Source: Euborellia annulipes (taxonomy: Eukaryota; Arthropoda; Insecta; Dermaptera; Anisolabididae). From it: DNA of 64,000 nt. Below are positions 10,822-21,762 of this stretch, piece after piece. Made by a program: the position numbers and the translations under genes. Within the stretch, counting starts at the first letter, position 1. Every line of letters starts with the position of its first letter. The notes under the pieces are model-generated. The model had not been told where the DNA came from and searched no databases. It saw nothing but the letters and a program-made list of their open reading frames with translations. The stretch lies in the NCBI GenBank assembly GCA_023213315.1, contig JAKCPI010004482.1:1-64000 (forward strand). The letters run 5' to 3'.

Positions 10822-11823
10822 CAAGGGGAGTGCATAGCCTTCATGTCACCGATTTGAAAGAACATTTTTTTTTATGTGTAGTACTTAATGAAAAACAAAT
10901 TCTGTTAAAGCGAAAGAACGCACTACTCAACCGTTAGTCTAAAAATAAATGTTAAAGATTTTGCCAGCATGCTTTAAGCCGTTGCTAACAATAACGTTTA
11001 CAAAAGGCGCGATAGGTAAATCAGTAGCGATAATTCTTTGTAAACATGAAATCTCGAGTTCGAATCTCGCCCTGTGCAACTATTTTTTATATTTTTTTGG
11101 ATTTCTAAGAATATTTTTTAATAATAATAAATAAATAAAAAGGTTTTTTTAATTACTGGCTTTTGATTTTTAACATGTTCCATATATTTAAAGAAAATTC
11201 GAATGCTTTCTGTCAAAAATATAATATAAAGAAATATTTAATATTATACGAGATATATATTATATATATAACAATTATTAAATTTCAGAAATTTTCTATA
11301 TTGTTATGTATATAAGCAAATGTTAAATATTATTGTAAATTTATTTATGTGTTCAATTAATAGTAATATATTTCTAGTATAATATTAAATATTTCCTTAT
11401 ATTATATTGTTGACAGAAACCATTTGAAATTTCTTTAAATATATAAATGGAACATGTTAAAAATCAAAAGCCAATAATTAAAAAAATTTTTTTACTTATT
11501 TATTAATAATAAAAAATATTCTTACAAATCCAAAAAAAAAATAAATTACTCAAAAAAAAATAGTTGAACAGAGCGAGATCCGAACTCGAGATTTCATGTT
11601 TAAAGAGAATGAACGCTACTAATCTAGCCACACATGCTTTTCTAAATGTTATTGTTAGCAACGGGTTAAGGCATGCTGGCAAAATCTCTAACATTTTTTT
11701 TTTTTAGACGAACGGTTGAGAAGTGCATTCTCTCGCTTTGACAGTATTTGTTTTTCTTTAAGTACTACACATAACAAAAATTTTTGTACAAACCGGTGAC
11801 ATGAAGGCTATGCACTCCCCTTG
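10822..11823. mobile_element. 1-kb foldback element carrying head-to-head tRNA-like segments
   Basis: Arms 10822-11250 and about 11375-11823 are inverted repeats (~85% identity) starting CAAGGGGAGTGCATAGCC. They are flanked on both sides by TAA, a 3-bp TSD of the type left by PIF/Harbinger elements. Each arm holds a tRNA-like piece with a B-box-like GAGTTCGAATCTC (about 11048 plus; 11578 minus). No transposase; non-autonomous. Confidence 0.75.
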
Positions 11824-12475
11824 TAAGATAGAAAGAAAGAAATAGAGAGAGATAGTTAATCTCATAACGAATAAATCCACAAATGTTTGATGTTAATTTC
11901 TGCCCGGTTTTAACAACTAGGAGCTGCTCCATAAGCCCACTTGATTCTTCTAATGAATAACAGATGAATCTAATCTGGCACTAGCCCCTCCCGAATGTCA
12001 CGTGATTAAGGATTCTAGGGGAGGGCCAACTATTGATGTTGGATTTCCATAAGACGGAGTTTTCTAAGAAATAAGAACGAGTTTTGCTTGCTTTATTGTT
12101 TGAAATCTAATAAGAGAAAGTACATTAGAGAGAGAGATGTGTCTTTGGAATGTATTTATTCAAGTAATCTTATTGCGTGGCGAATAATTGGGAAAGCAAA
12201 TATATTCCTCTCTCTGTGTGTGTGTGTGTCAGTAAATTAAAATGGTACAAAATAATTTGTAAAGTTTGTGATGGTCTCATCGTCATTGAGGCTTTATTTG
12301 TGAATGATGTTGGTACGAAACTGCACGGATCGATAACTAAAAGGAGAGAGGGGAAAGTTTCCATTTTTCTTTTTTCTTTTTATTCAAATTTCACAAAACA
12401 ATATTCATTCATAAAACAAATAATATTCTATTTGTTTGATTTCATTATATAAACAAATAATAATATGAGAATTTG
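11824..12475. other. No gene recognised
   Basis: Contains GA/GT microsatellites and ORFs on both strands without recognisable similarity. Confidence 0.5.
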
Positions 12476-12722
12476 TCCCTCAGGCTTGGCATAGTTGGTA
12501 GCGCGCCTGCCTTGTATACCAAGGGTCGAGGATTCGGATCCCAGGCAGTCCGATGATTTTATTTAAACCATTTGGATACCAAATGGCTTGGACCCCAATA
12601 TATATATATTCATAATGTGAAAAAGATAGGGGCAGCCTGGTGGATATTATTGAGAAGGATGAATAAATAAAATCCGGAGCTGATGATCAAGCAATTTTAT
12701 TTGGATTAATTGCGTCCGCTAT

Positions 12723-12764
12723 AAGTCGACATTTCGGGGCCAAAACGGCTCCTTCTTCAGGACC
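12723..12764 (-). ncRNA. Hammerhead ribozyme motif, core intact (HR3 left)
   Basis: On minus: stem I GGTC pairs with GACT; core CTGAAGA, extra A; stem II GGAGCC/GGCCCC with one A-C mismatch and a 5-nt loop; GAAA; minimal stem III T-G, A-T; H17 = C. It lies in the tail-bearing arm. Confidence 0.65.
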
Positions 12765-12937
12765 ATGGGGTGTCAAAAAAAACAAATAGCCCTCAATTTT
12801 GTCATAAAAGTTGTGATTAATCTCGCTAGAAGACATGCGGCAAAGGCAATGGTGCCAAACGAAAAATGTTCTTTCTTCGATTAATCACAGCTTTTATGAC
12901 AAAATTGAGGACTATTTGTTTTTTTTTTTACACTGCA

Positions 12938-12979
12938 TGGTCCTGAAGAAAGAGCCGTTTTGGCCCTGAAACGTCGACT
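12938..12979 (+). ncRNA. Hammerhead ribozyme motif, core intact (HR3 right)
   Basis: Stem I GGTC/GACT, core CTGAAGA, extra A, stem II AGAGCC/GGCCCT (one mismatch), GAAA, zero-loop stem III AC/GT, H17 = C. With such a short stem III, published Penelope-type hammerheads cleave best as dimers; this is family knowledge, not seen here. Confidence 0.65.
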
Positions 12980-13257
12980 TATAGCGGACGGAATTAATCC
13001 AAATAAAATTGCTTGATCATCAGCTTCGGATTTTATTTATTCATTCTTCTCAATATATTCATAATAACAGTTATCTTATATGGCCTAAGATGCCGAAAAG
13101 ACTGTGTGCATGTTGAGTGTGAATGGGAAAAAAATTGTTTTTTAAAATTAAAAAAAAAAAATAAATAAATAATGAGAATTTGATAGCATTCTTGGTACTT
13201 TGTAGAAACAGAGAAGGTATTTATTTATTTGAAAGAAAACAGAAGGTATACTCCGTT

Positions 13258-13650
13258 TTACTAGTACTTTACTGATGTACTTTTTTTTTTGGATTTTCTA
13301 AAAATTCGCTCTAACAATTTTGATTAAAATTCAAAAATCAATTATTTTTTTAGATTCTCTTTAAATTGTATATTCTCATTTTGCTTTCAAAATTGTTTGA
13401 AGACCACTTTACTCTTGTACTTCATAAGAAAGATAGGAGAAATGGTTGCCAGGGTAACAAAATAGTAAACATTTACCCATGTTTATAAATTGTATATCTT
13501 GAATTTTAATATACGTATCATGGGAGTCTAAATAATTCTCGACACAAAAAATATGGTGTGACACAGTGCACAGAAAAAAACTTTCGATTACCAAGGGTAA
13601 TCTTACAACTTTCTCTTGAGTGTGTTGTGCGACCAGTCACACCAGATTTT
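13258..13650 (-). repeat. TH repeat, truncated
   Basis: Starts within the body (ACTAGTACTTTACTGATGTAC) and runs to the CTGGTGTGAC hairpin end; the AT-hairpin half is missing. Confidence 0.8.
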
Positions 13651-14328
13651 TTTTTTTTAATTTCAATGTCAATAGCTACTAATCTGAGATGACTTTTTAT
13701 TTAGTCGATTTTCAAAATATTCCTAAATCCCTCCTCCCCCTCTCTGGTTAAGTGCGCTGTGTGTTCCAATTACAAATCCGGAAATCCTTCTAATCGATTC
13801 CAGCAGCTGACCTCCTCCCTAGTATAAAGTCTCTACTAATTCACATGAATATAGAGGGGCACGCTCTCTATGTTTATTTGCACCATTTTTCAACCTCTCC
13901 GGTTTGATTCCTGCATATCGTCCAGACATGTACATATGTGTACACGTACACACCGATAGACAAACCATTTGGGGGTTGTTTAATGGTAGATCATTTACAA
14001 AATAGCAATCGACATGTAAAGGTGGGTTGCACTTTGTCAACTCGAAAAAAAAAAAAAAAAAAGAATTTCCTTTCACTGTTCAACCCCACCAATTTAACAA
14101 AATATTAATTTACCTGCTATGCAATGCAAAATACTATTTTTTTTAATGGAAATTACTAAGTTTTAAAAATTTAATTCCAAGTGTCCGTCCGTCCGTCTGT
14201 TTGTCAATCTGAGCCCCAAAACAGATCTCTCTAAAGCAAAAAAATAAAAATATTATTATATAACAATTTTTAATCAATCGTTTTGATGATCAAACACAGG
14301 TAGTTTCTTTACTCGACCTGCTTGTTGA
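13651..14328. other. No gene recognised
   Basis: AT-rich with CT-rich patches and a poly-A near 14046-14062. No supported feature. Confidence 0.5.
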
Positions 14329-14530
14329 CAGTCTTTTCGGGAACTCAGACTTTATACGATAACCGTTAGTTGTATAATATATATATATTTGGGGCCAGGC
14401 ATTCTTATTTAAGCCATTTGGTAACCAAATGACTTAAATAAAATCATCGGACTACCTGGGGGGGGTCTGAACCCACGACCCTTGGTATCCAAGGCACGGG
14501 GCGCTACCAACTACACCAAGATCGAGGGCA
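14329..14530 (-). mobile_element. SINE-A, inverted
   Basis: The tail block (AGTCTTTTCGGGAACTCAG) leads to the tRNA-like head (CTACCAACTACACCAAG), in reverse orientation. The B box region is decayed. Confidence 0.8.
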
Positions 14531-14562
14531 TTTATTCCCTTTTGTAATACTTAAAACTAAAA

Positions 14563-14613
14563 ATACATAAATGTACAATTGAAAATGCTGGAGGTATTTT
14601 CAGGCCAAATTTT
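14563..14613 (-). repeat. Fragment of the HR14-type 3' region
   Basis: ACAATTGAAAATGC ... TTTCAGGCCAAATTTTATT matches, in inverted form, the sequence downstream of the hammerhead at 61435-61479. The ribozyme part itself is absent. Confidence 0.5.
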
Positions 14614-14616
14614 ATT

Positions 14617-14789
14617 ACCAATTTGGATACCAAATGGCTTAAATAAGAATTCCTGGACCCCAATAAATATAAATTAATAATAACGGTTATCGTCAAAGTC
14701 TTAAATGGCCTGAGTTGCCGAAAAGACTGTGTGAATGTGTGTGTGAGTGTGAATGAGAAAAAAGTGTGAATGTTAAAAAAAAAAAAAAA
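14617..14789 (+). mobile_element. SINE-A, 5'-truncated
   Basis: Begins in the body (TTTGGATACCAAATGGCTTA) and ends with the GT-rich tail and poly-A. It faces away from the inverted copy at 14329-14530. Confidence 0.8.
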
Positions 14790-14791
14790 TT

Positions 14792-14930
14792 ACGTCTTGA
14801 ATCCTAATATATCGGCGGAAACTAAATATATGTCGACACGAAAAATCTGGTGTGACAGGCACAGAACACAACTTTCGATTACCGATGATAAGAGAAAGTT
14901 GTGTGCTGTGCGCCAGTCACCTAAAATTTT
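14792..14930 (-). repeat. TH repeat fragment (hairpin end)
   Basis: Covers the TATATGTCGACACGAAAAAT block and the CTGGTGTGAC hairpin; its last pair is broken (CAGTCACCTAAAA). Confidence 0.8.
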
Positions 14931-15704
14931 TTTTTAAATATTTTCTGAGATTACACAAACCTATTCACAATCTAACTTTTTAAATATGTAGGATTTTAAT
15001 TTAAGTAGGGGATAAGGTCTCAATTGATAATAAAAATCCATGTCTGCATTGATTAAAAAAAATAAATGTTTTTTTGACTTTTGACTCCTCTCTTTAGTGC
15101 CATTCGATTTTATTATCCGTTATGTGCTTTATCCATTAATGCAAATAATCCAAAGTTGAGTGTGTGTTTTTTAAAAAAATATTAAATAACTTTTTTCTAC
15201 CACTCAACCCCCTGCAGCAAGCTCTCTCTCTAAAAAGGACTTCAATATATTTTCGTTAATTTTTTTTTTAACGATAAATCATCTTCCTGCTGTTACATTC
15301 ACCTTTATTTAAATATCCGATGGGAATCATTTAATAATTCGAATTTGATTATCACGCCTAACATATAAAATATTGGGAAATGGATTTGATTTGTCGTATG
15401 AAAAAATGTTTTTTTATTTTAATCAATATTTTCACTTAACAGGAGAAAAAAAAAGAATGTTATTTTGTGTGTCCATTAGCGAGATTATAGCGCAATGAAT
15501 GTTCCAATTTCTGTTCAATACAAGAGATAGAGAGAGAGATGAGTTGAATAAACGGAAGAGAATTTTTTTTTTTTTTGGAAATTTAATATTTGTTAAAATA
15601 AATCATAAGTGTCATGTAGAATTTAGATAATAGATAAAGGATGATTTTTATTTGAAATTCCTACTGGAAATTCCCCGTTTATGCTTTTGTACACGAAGTC
15701 ATAC
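14931..15704. other. No gene recognised
   Basis: AT-rich without supported features. Confidence 0.5.
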
Positions 15705-16325
15705 ATCTCAGGGGATGGAAAAGGCGCTCGAAAGGTCGATTTTCGATTTTGGAATCGACTTGATATTTTTTGATTCTCGGAATCGATTAATCATTTCTGA
15801 AAGTCGACTTTTTAAAATCTCTTTAACTCGTGCTTAGGAGATACTCAGTAAATATTAAATATATTTATTTATTCAAAATATAATATTTATTAAGTATTTA
15901 AACATTTTATTAAATACAACACACACAAATATTGTTTTCAATATTTTATAAAAGAATATTTTATCCAGAAATTGCACGTGATATGGCACCGAACGTTAAA
16001 ATAAAATATGAAAGTTGAGTATCAAAATAAAGCATTAAAATTGAGGAATTAAGAATGCCACATATGTTCACTAACGGATCTTAGAAAGCGTGTTGATTGG
16101 TGTGTTATGTGTAGGTTTTCAAAGACAGATGAAAGTCAATCAATGAAAACGTTACAATCTATATTACCATCGGATACTAAATATTGTAAGAAAAAAGTCA
16201 AAGTCGTTCAGTGAGAATTGATTCTAATCGACGTGAAAGAGTTTCAACTCGATTCCAAAAAGTCGATAATTTTCAGTAAATTCTTGACTAAAGTCAACGT
16301 CGACTCTTCCATCCCGCCCTCAGAT
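15705..16325. mobile_element. Possible hAT-type element (CAGGGGATGGAA ends)
   Basis: The left end CAGGGGATGGAAAAG is matched in inverted form by TCTTCCATCCCGCCCTCAG at the right. Both flanks then run into related GTCGACTT/AATCGACT blocks. The TSD is unclear, so this is tentative. Confidence 0.4.
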
Positions 16326-16804
16326 CCAACTGGCCTGGTTATAGCTATCTACCGTCATCCCGTGAAGTTACATCGTTTCCTAATTCAAACTTCTGCTCCT
16401 TGAATTAATCCTAAATCTAGTTCCTCCCGGTTCCTTTATATTATATGTTAGGGAGGAGTTTGAGGAAGAACCGGCATATAGCCTACTCTTTGCGGAGAGA
16501 CGGAACCTTTTTAAACGAGATGCCACAGCAATCCCCTCACTTCGTAGAGTTAGTTATTGTGGTGGGATTCAATATTTCAAACCAGAGCATATTCAAATAC
16601 TGTATAAAGCCCGTTTCATTCGTCCGTGTAACGCTATTAAAAATTTCCAACAGAGTTAACAGTTGTTACACATGTTTAGGTAGTAAACTAATCAAAAAGT
16701 TTTTAAAAATTATTCTGCTCTCCGCGAATTTGGGAATTTTTTTTTTCCATTCTTGTTGAAGAGAGAAAGGAGTGAAGATCAAAAGCTAAGAATATTTTTA
16801 CTTT
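16326..16804. other. No gene recognised
   Basis: A 104-codon plus-strand ORF at 16445-16759 shows no family I know and no codon-use signal that I could judge. Confidence 0.4.
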
Positions 16805-17350
16805 CCCTTACCTATACATATATATAGTCGCAAGCCAGCCAGAGACTAGTCAACACCTCGAACGCCTCAGCAGTAAGCGAATCCAAAAAACAAATCACTT
16901 CGACTATCAACACGCAAACCGACACCACACAACCCAACACATCTCAAAGACAAAGACAAGCCTCGGAAACATCCAGCAATACATCGACTGGGGGAGTAGG
17001 CAGTTTGAGGCCCCGAAGTCAACCTAAAAACCCAAGCCCCTAACACACGACTTGGGGAGGCAGATTGAAGCTCAGTAGTCAACCTAAACCTAACACAAAC
17101 ACAATTACACACACCCAACTTTCCTCCAGTACTCAGAGACAAATCCAAGCCTCTAAGGCATCCACCAAATTGACCTGGGGACCAGCAAGACTGCGATTCC
17201 GTAAACAAACTACCCCAACAATTCCCCCTAATCCCATACTCTTGAAAATGGCTCCAAAAGGAGAACCGAAACGTCGAGTAAATCTCAACATCACACGTGA
17301 CTTAACCCGAGAAAACTTATCTTCGCATATATTGCAATATATATTAATAT
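16805..17350 (+). mobile_element. CA-rich PLE-like segment with TATA box, internal duplication and hammerhead relic
   Basis: Composition changes sharply to CA-rich. It starts with a TATA-like ACATATATATAGTCG near 16817. Two imperfect tandem copies follow, sharing the pattern CAAGCCTC ... CATCCA ... GACTGGGG/GACCTGGGG (about 16955 and 17137) and AGTCAACCTAAA (about 17017 and 17077). A hammerhead relic sits at 17237-17280. I read it as the promoter/pseudo-LTR part of a Penelope-like element; no reverse transcriptase is present. The 138-codon ORF over it is probably incidental. Confidence 0.45.
17237..17280 (+). ncRNA. Hammerhead motif, core-mutated relic
   Basis: Stem I TACTC/GAGTA pairs perfectly and GAAAC-GTC is intact. 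The 5' core reads TTGAAAA instead of CTGANGA (two changes). Stem II GG-CTCC/GGAG-CC has a two-base bulge. Confidence 0.45.
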
Positions 17351-17957
17351 ATACCCTATACCAGGTATGTGACGGTCCACATGAAAATGTACCAAATCCT
17401 CACTGGGCTACGAGAAAGCTGTGCTGCAGCACACCAATTTTTTTTTTTAATTTGATGATGGTATTATTGGTTAGTGAGTAGAGTGAAAAGGAATTGCAAT
17501 CGCTATTTGTCACCGGATAGAGTGATTCCTTAAAAAACATTTTTGGGAAGTTCTAATTTAAGTGATTAAAAAAAAAAAAAAAATAATAAAACTCTTCTGA
17601 TTAAATAAAAGCTCACCGATAGACCAGACAGCGAGGGTTGTTGAGCCGACTCGGAGCCTCTGTAACAAAAATAAATATTTTAAAACCATTGTCTATAAAA
17701 GCCAATATGTTCATATACTGTATAAAAACAAAATAGTACAAACATTAAAATAAAAATAAAAATAACAAAAAATACTACTAAAAAAAACATTGATATTCAA
17801 AAATATAAATACACTCTTTGAATATTAAATTTCATTTAAAGGTGGTCACATTTTAACATGACAATTTTTTTTTTTAATTTATTCATTTCTGATAAATAAA
17901 TTATTTTTTATGAAACGCCTGGGGATAGGCAACCCAACTTTTTTTTTACAAAGACAA
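17351..17957. other. No gene recognised
   Basis: AT-rich with a poly-A run near 17570-17583. Confidence 0.5.
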
Positions 17958-17965
17958 CCAATAAG

Positions 17966-18546
17966 CAGAGCCAGATTAAAATTACACCAATTGAGTAAAA
18001 CCTTTTTTGACTAATCATGCCTATAACTATTTTTTCAATGCTTTTCTATGCGTCAACACACACCGAGAAGGCAAAACACAATTGAGCATGATTCGATCTC
18101 CCTGAGGAAAATGTTCTGTTATTGAGCGTTTTGCTCAATCGGTGTGCGTTGGTATTGGACAAAATGTTCGGCCATTGAGCAAAAAAACGTACACTGATTA
18201 GGCAAAAACGCTCAATACATTTTGTACAAAGGCAAAACATTTTGCCTAATTGGTGTGCGTTGGCATTGAGCAAAAAGTTTTGCACTTGGACAAAACGTTG
18301 TGTCCAAGAGCATGAGCTCCAGCCCCCCCCCCGAAAAATAATTAGGTCCTATATATTCTAAACTGAAATGCTCGCCAATTTTACCAGAAGCCGCAAAATA
18401 ATACATTTCAATTGAATTGACTACCAATAAATAGGGACGAGGTCTGAATGGCCTCAGGTGCCGAAAAAGAGTTTAAAAAAAATTTTGCGGGGCCCCTAAA
18501 AAGCGTGGGCGATTGCCTACTTCGCCTAATGATTAATCCGGCACTG
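17966..18546. mobile_element. hAT-type non-autonomous element with internal tandem repeats
   Basis: Ends CAGAGCCAGATTAA and ...TTAATCCGGCACTG are imperfect inverted repeats. The 8-bp flanks CCAATAAG and CCAACAAG differ at one base, as expected for an old hAT insertion. Inside, a unit starting GGTGTGCGTTGG and containing ATTGAGCAAAA recurs about 111 bp apart (18139 and 18250). A SINE-C tail fragment lies at about 18410-18480. Confidence 0.7.
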
Positions 18547-18554
18547 CCAACAAG

Positions 18555-19112
18555 CAAGAGTGGAGATATTATTTAGCTAAATAATAATATCAAGGGGGCA
18601 TTCTCTTGTGTCATGAGTAGCGATGGGGGGGGGGAGTAGAGGGGGTTAATCATTAGAATCCCCCCACTCGTCGTAACACAATAGCTCGCTCTTAGAACAA
18701 ACGGCTCAAAGTGACACTTAACACCACGTAATGTGATCAACTTGTTAAATTCAAGAGTTGTCTAGGAACTTGTTATCTGGGTCTTAGAAAGGTATCGAAT
18801 CTTTTATAGAGAGGAATTTAATCAAAAGGAAAACTAGGTATATTTTTTTAAATACCTTTTAAAGAATAAAAAAAATACGAATTTTTCAGACTTCTCCCTT
18901 CCTACACCCCCCCCCCCCCCCCACCCTGGATGGAAAGTTAGAAATGTTAACAAATGTCAATATAAAAGAGATTTGGTGGCTGTGAATGTATTAGATTTTG
19001 ATGTCTTTGAGATTTTGATGGATTTAGGGCAATCAAATTTGACAATGGCAATATATAGTGTCTAATTATGGACAATTTCTTACTCCAGATCTTGTAAATT
19101 ATTAGCTGATTT
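18555..19112. other. No gene recognised
   Basis: Includes a G-run near 18627 and a 16-base C-run at about 18906-18922. No coding signal. Confidence 0.5.
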
Positions 19113-19447
19113 TACTTTCTCTTACCTCTATATATGATATGATATGATAAAATATAAAGAGAGAAAGTACTGGATTCATGTCAAAAATTCGATGTCGAGA
19201 TTTTGTTGGATATTGATGGGGACCCCTGAATCCAAAAAAGTGGTTTTCGCGACGTGGTTTGTCTGTGTGTCTGTCTGTATTCGATTTTAAGCATGAAGTA
19301 ATTGAGCTATGAGAATGAAATTTTGTATTTAAGTTAGACACCCCCCTGGAGCGTAAAAATAAGTTTTTAAACAAAATCAACCAAAAAGTACTAGTACTTT
19401 ACTGATATACTTTTTCAGTTTTTTTTTTGAATTTTCTCAAAATTAGC

Positions 19448-19677
19448 TTTAGGTTAGGTTAGGTTGAAGTGGCCGTTCCCAGAGAGAGAACACACTTAGG
19501 CCAATTAGGCCCTTTGTGATACCACGGTGGGGCTATCCCCCTTTCCTACCCTAAGAGGAGACTTCGGCAGGATGTTTGAATTATTTGCGGCAAGCTGGAT
19601 TCGAACCCGAGCCGTGTTGAGACTTCGGACTTCGTAATCCTCAGCTTAGCCGGCCTCCTCAAAAAAAAAAAAAAAAA
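19448..19677 (+). mobile_element. SINE-D, TTAGG-start insect-type SINE
   Basis: Starts TTAGGTTAGGTTAGGTTGAA, carries CTTAGGCCAATTAGGCCC and GTGATACCACGGTGG, then a tRNA-like block (GATTCGAACCCGAGCC), and ends in poly-A at 19661-19677. I recall SINEs of this sequence type from insects, especially flies; this comes from memory, not a search. Confidence 0.75.
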
Positions 19678-19678
19678 G

Positions 19679-19844
19679 CTCTAGTCAGATGATTTTATTT
19701 AAGGAATTTGGACAAAAGATATTATCTCATATATAACGGTTATTGTAAAGTCTTAAATGGCCTAAACTGCCGAAAAGACTGTGTGAATGTGTGTGTGAGT
19801 GTGAGTGTGAATTAGAAAAAAGTGTGAATGTTTAAAAAAAAAAA
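19679..19844 (+). mobile_element. SINE-A, 5'-truncated
   Basis: Contains CAGATGATTTTATTTAAGG, the GCCGAAAAGACTGTGTGAAT block, the GTGTGTGAGTGTGA tail and poly-A. It follows SINE-D directly. Confidence 0.8.
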
Positions 19845-19935
19845 TATTGATTTCAAATATAGCTATTGGTGGAAACTAAATATATAACGATACAAAAAAT
19901 CTCGCGTAGAAAGCACAGAAGACAACTGTCTAAAA

Positions 19936-20515
19936 TAATGTCCTGTAGCTTAGATTAAAACCGATATTTTAAGAAAAAAATCTGGTGGGACTGGCGCACC
20001 ATATTTTTATTCTCTGTTGAGTTGTTGTTCTTGCTTTTGTCAGGTCCGCCTGTCTCTTCCATATTTCCCAAATTGAGTTGTGTCAAATTAAAAAAGAAAA
20101 TAGAGCTTTCTTTTTTTAGGGCCGAAATTTCCAAGTAGGTAATAAATTGGAAGAATAGAGACGAACTAGGAGGAATTAATCCTAAAATGGGGCATTTGTA
20201 GAGGACAGCAAGTTTATGGCCCTGAGCAATCCTCTTAATTACTCAGCTCGATGTTCCTATATATAGGTCAGTGGGAAATGGGCAAAGAGCCCCGAAGAGA
20301 TGTGGTCTTGTAAGACAGCCCTTTGCTCTAATTGAATCAATAATATCATCAGCCAAAGACGGAAAAGGAATATTTATTTTAACTCTTGAACGAATGTAAA
20401 TCGAGGAATGATTGACTTGCTCACCCATTTATGGATGGAAAGTTTGTTAGACATCAAAAAGGAAGAGATTCCATGTCTTATTGGTTATTTAACTTGCAAA
20501 ATAACATTTCCTTTT
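19936..20515. other. No gene; starts with a decayed TH hairpin start
   Basis: At 19980-19999 a second TH start (AATCTGGTGGGACTGGCGCAC) is cut off. Its 60-base upstream flank recurs upstream of the TH copy at 31965. The rest is unassigned. Confidence 0.5.
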
Positions 20516-20954
20516 TACTTTCTCTTACCTCTATATATATATATATGTTAATATATAGAGAGAAGGTATTGGATTCATGTCAAAAATTCGATGTCGAGAT
20601 TTTGATGGATATACACGTTTTCCCTGAATCCAAAAAAGTGGTTATCGCGACATGGTCTGTCTGTCTATGTGTGTGTGAACAAAATATCTCAAGAACGAAA
20701 AGAGCTACGATGTTGAAATTTTATATTTAAGTTAAGCACCCCCCTGGGACGTGAGACAGAGCTTTTAAACAAGATTAGCCAAAGAGTACTAGTACTTTAC
20801 TGATGCACTTTTTCAGTTTTTTCCATTTTCTCAAAATTCGCTCCAACGATTTTGTTTAAACAGAAGTTAAAATTTTGCTGGGACAGATCGTTAAGGTTAT
20901 GGATATGGAGAAAATATACACCAGCGGTTGCTTTCCACATTAAAATAATTTATT

Positions 20955-20998
20955 TTGCAAATATTTCGGAATGCCTACGCAATCCATCTTCAGTGCAT
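20955..20998 (-). ncRNA. Hammerhead ribozyme motif, core intact (HR4 left)
   Basis: On minus: stem I TGCA/TGCA, core CTGAAGA, extra T, stem II GGATTGC/GCATTCC (one T-T mismatch) with loop GTAG, GAAA, stem III AT/AT with no loop, H17 = T. The stem III change from AC/GT to AT/AT preserves pairing. Confidence 0.7.
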
Positions 20999-21228
20999 CA
21001 AATTACACACATGTGGAGCGTGTTTTAATGATAAAATCTTTTTGTATGAGAACCCATTCAACAATTAGGGTGGACTTTTTCATGTGTAACTGAAAAAGTA
21101 ACTGTATAAAATATATGTATAGTTTTCTCTCAGTGGCTTACACATGAGAAAGTCCTTCCTAATTGTTGAATGGCTTATCATACAAAAAGATTTTATCATT
21201 AAAACACGCTCCACATAAGTGTAATTTG

Positions 21229-21272
21229 ACGCACTGAAGATGGATTGAGTAGGCATTCCGAAATATTTGCAG
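21229..21272 (+). ncRNA. Hammerhead ribozyme motif, core intact (HR4 right)
   Basis: Same layout as its partner, but the C-G pair closing the stem II loop became A-G and stem I is 3 bp. Core CTGAAGA ... GAAA is unchanged. Confidence 0.6.
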
Positions 21273-21506
21273 AATAAATTATTTTAATGTGGAAAGCAAC
21301 CGCTGGTGTATATTTTCTCCATAACCATAACCTTAAAGATTATGATTAAAATTCAAAAATCAATTATTTTTTAGATGCTCTTTCAAATGTATATTCTCAT
21401 TTTGTCATTGAGGTCTTCTGAAAACCACTTTACTCTTGTACTTCATAGGAAAGATAGGCGAAATGGTTGCTATGGTAACAAAATATAAATATTTTCCCAG
21501 GTTTAT

Positions 21507-21762
21507 TTATTTATTTATTTTTCACACTTTTTTTTCTCATTCACACTCACACACACATTCACACAGTCTTTTCGGCAACTTAGGCCATACGATAACCGTT
21601 ATATATGATAATATCTATTTTGATGGGGCTGGGGGGTCCAGGCATTTCTATTTAAGCCATCTGGGTAACAAATGCCTCAAATGAAATCATCGGACTGCCT
21701 GGGGTCCGAACCCGCAACATTCGGTTTAGAAGGTAGGCACGCTACCAACTAGACCAAGCCCC
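21507..21762 (-). mobile_element. SINE-A, inverted, inside TH
   Basis: Flanked by AGGTTTAT (21499-21506 and 21763-21770). The AT-rich/poly-T end is at the left and the tRNA-like head (CTACCAACTAGACCAAGCC) at the right. Confidence 0.85.

Larger units (their letters stand above)
12617..13052. mobile_element. HR element 3: inverted hammerhead pair inside SINE-A
   Basis: A 13-bp TSD, ATATATTCATAAT, flanks it (12604-12616 and 13053-13065). Left arm 12652-12822 and right arm 12879-13050 are inverted repeats around a 56-bp spacer. The left end alone carries a ~35-bp tail with GGCAGCCTGGTGGATATTAT. The same tail closes HR element 8, so they are one family. Consistent with a non-autonomous Penelope-like insertion. 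Confidence 0.85.
12476..13171 (+). mobile_element. SINE-A, full length, interrupted by HR element 3
   Basis: The tRNA-like head begins GGCTTGGCATAGTTGGTAGC with a B box GGATTCGGATCCC, followed by the SINE-A body. After the insertion come the tail block GCCGAAAAGACTGTGTGCAT and poly-A. The TSD ATGAGAATTTG flanks it exactly (12465-12475 and 13172-13182), so both ends are firm. Confidence 0.9.
19113..19935 (-). mobile_element. TH repeat split by SINE-D and SINE-A
   Basis: The AT-hairpin half (19113-19447) and a decayed hairpin-end half (19845-19935) are separated by two back-to-back SINEs. Confidence 0.7.
20861..21337. mobile_element. HR element 4: inverted hammerhead pair inside TH
   Basis: Flanked by GATTTTGTTTAAA and GATTATGATTAAA, a 13-bp TSD with two differences. 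A 30-bp one-sided tail lies at the left (CAGAAGTTAAAATTTTGCTG...). Arms start GGTTATGGATATGGAG and carry GTATATTTTCTCCATA, with hammerheads facing outwards. Confidence 0.85.

Noticed and set aside
12484..12552. tRNA gene
   Set aside because: A and B boxes are present, but cloverleaf pairing is poor and the sequence is the head of SINE-A; the same holds for 10013, 26620, 48673, 55195 and others.
16445..16759. 104-codon ORF
   Set aside because: No recognisable domain, no splice or promoter context, and AT-rich composition allows chance ORFs of this length.
17065..17481. 138-codon ORF with a basic stretch (APKGEPKRRVNLNI)
   Set aside because: The basic stretch is the translation of the hammerhead relic and its flanks in a CA-rich repeat; no family match, so not called as a gene.
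18906..18922. Long C-run (and G-run near 24080) as structural element
   Set aside because: Single homopolymers without a G-quadruplex pattern; more likely slippage.
19448..19468. TTAGG repeats resembling arthropod telomere
   Set aside because: Only about three units, and they are the normal start of SINE-D.
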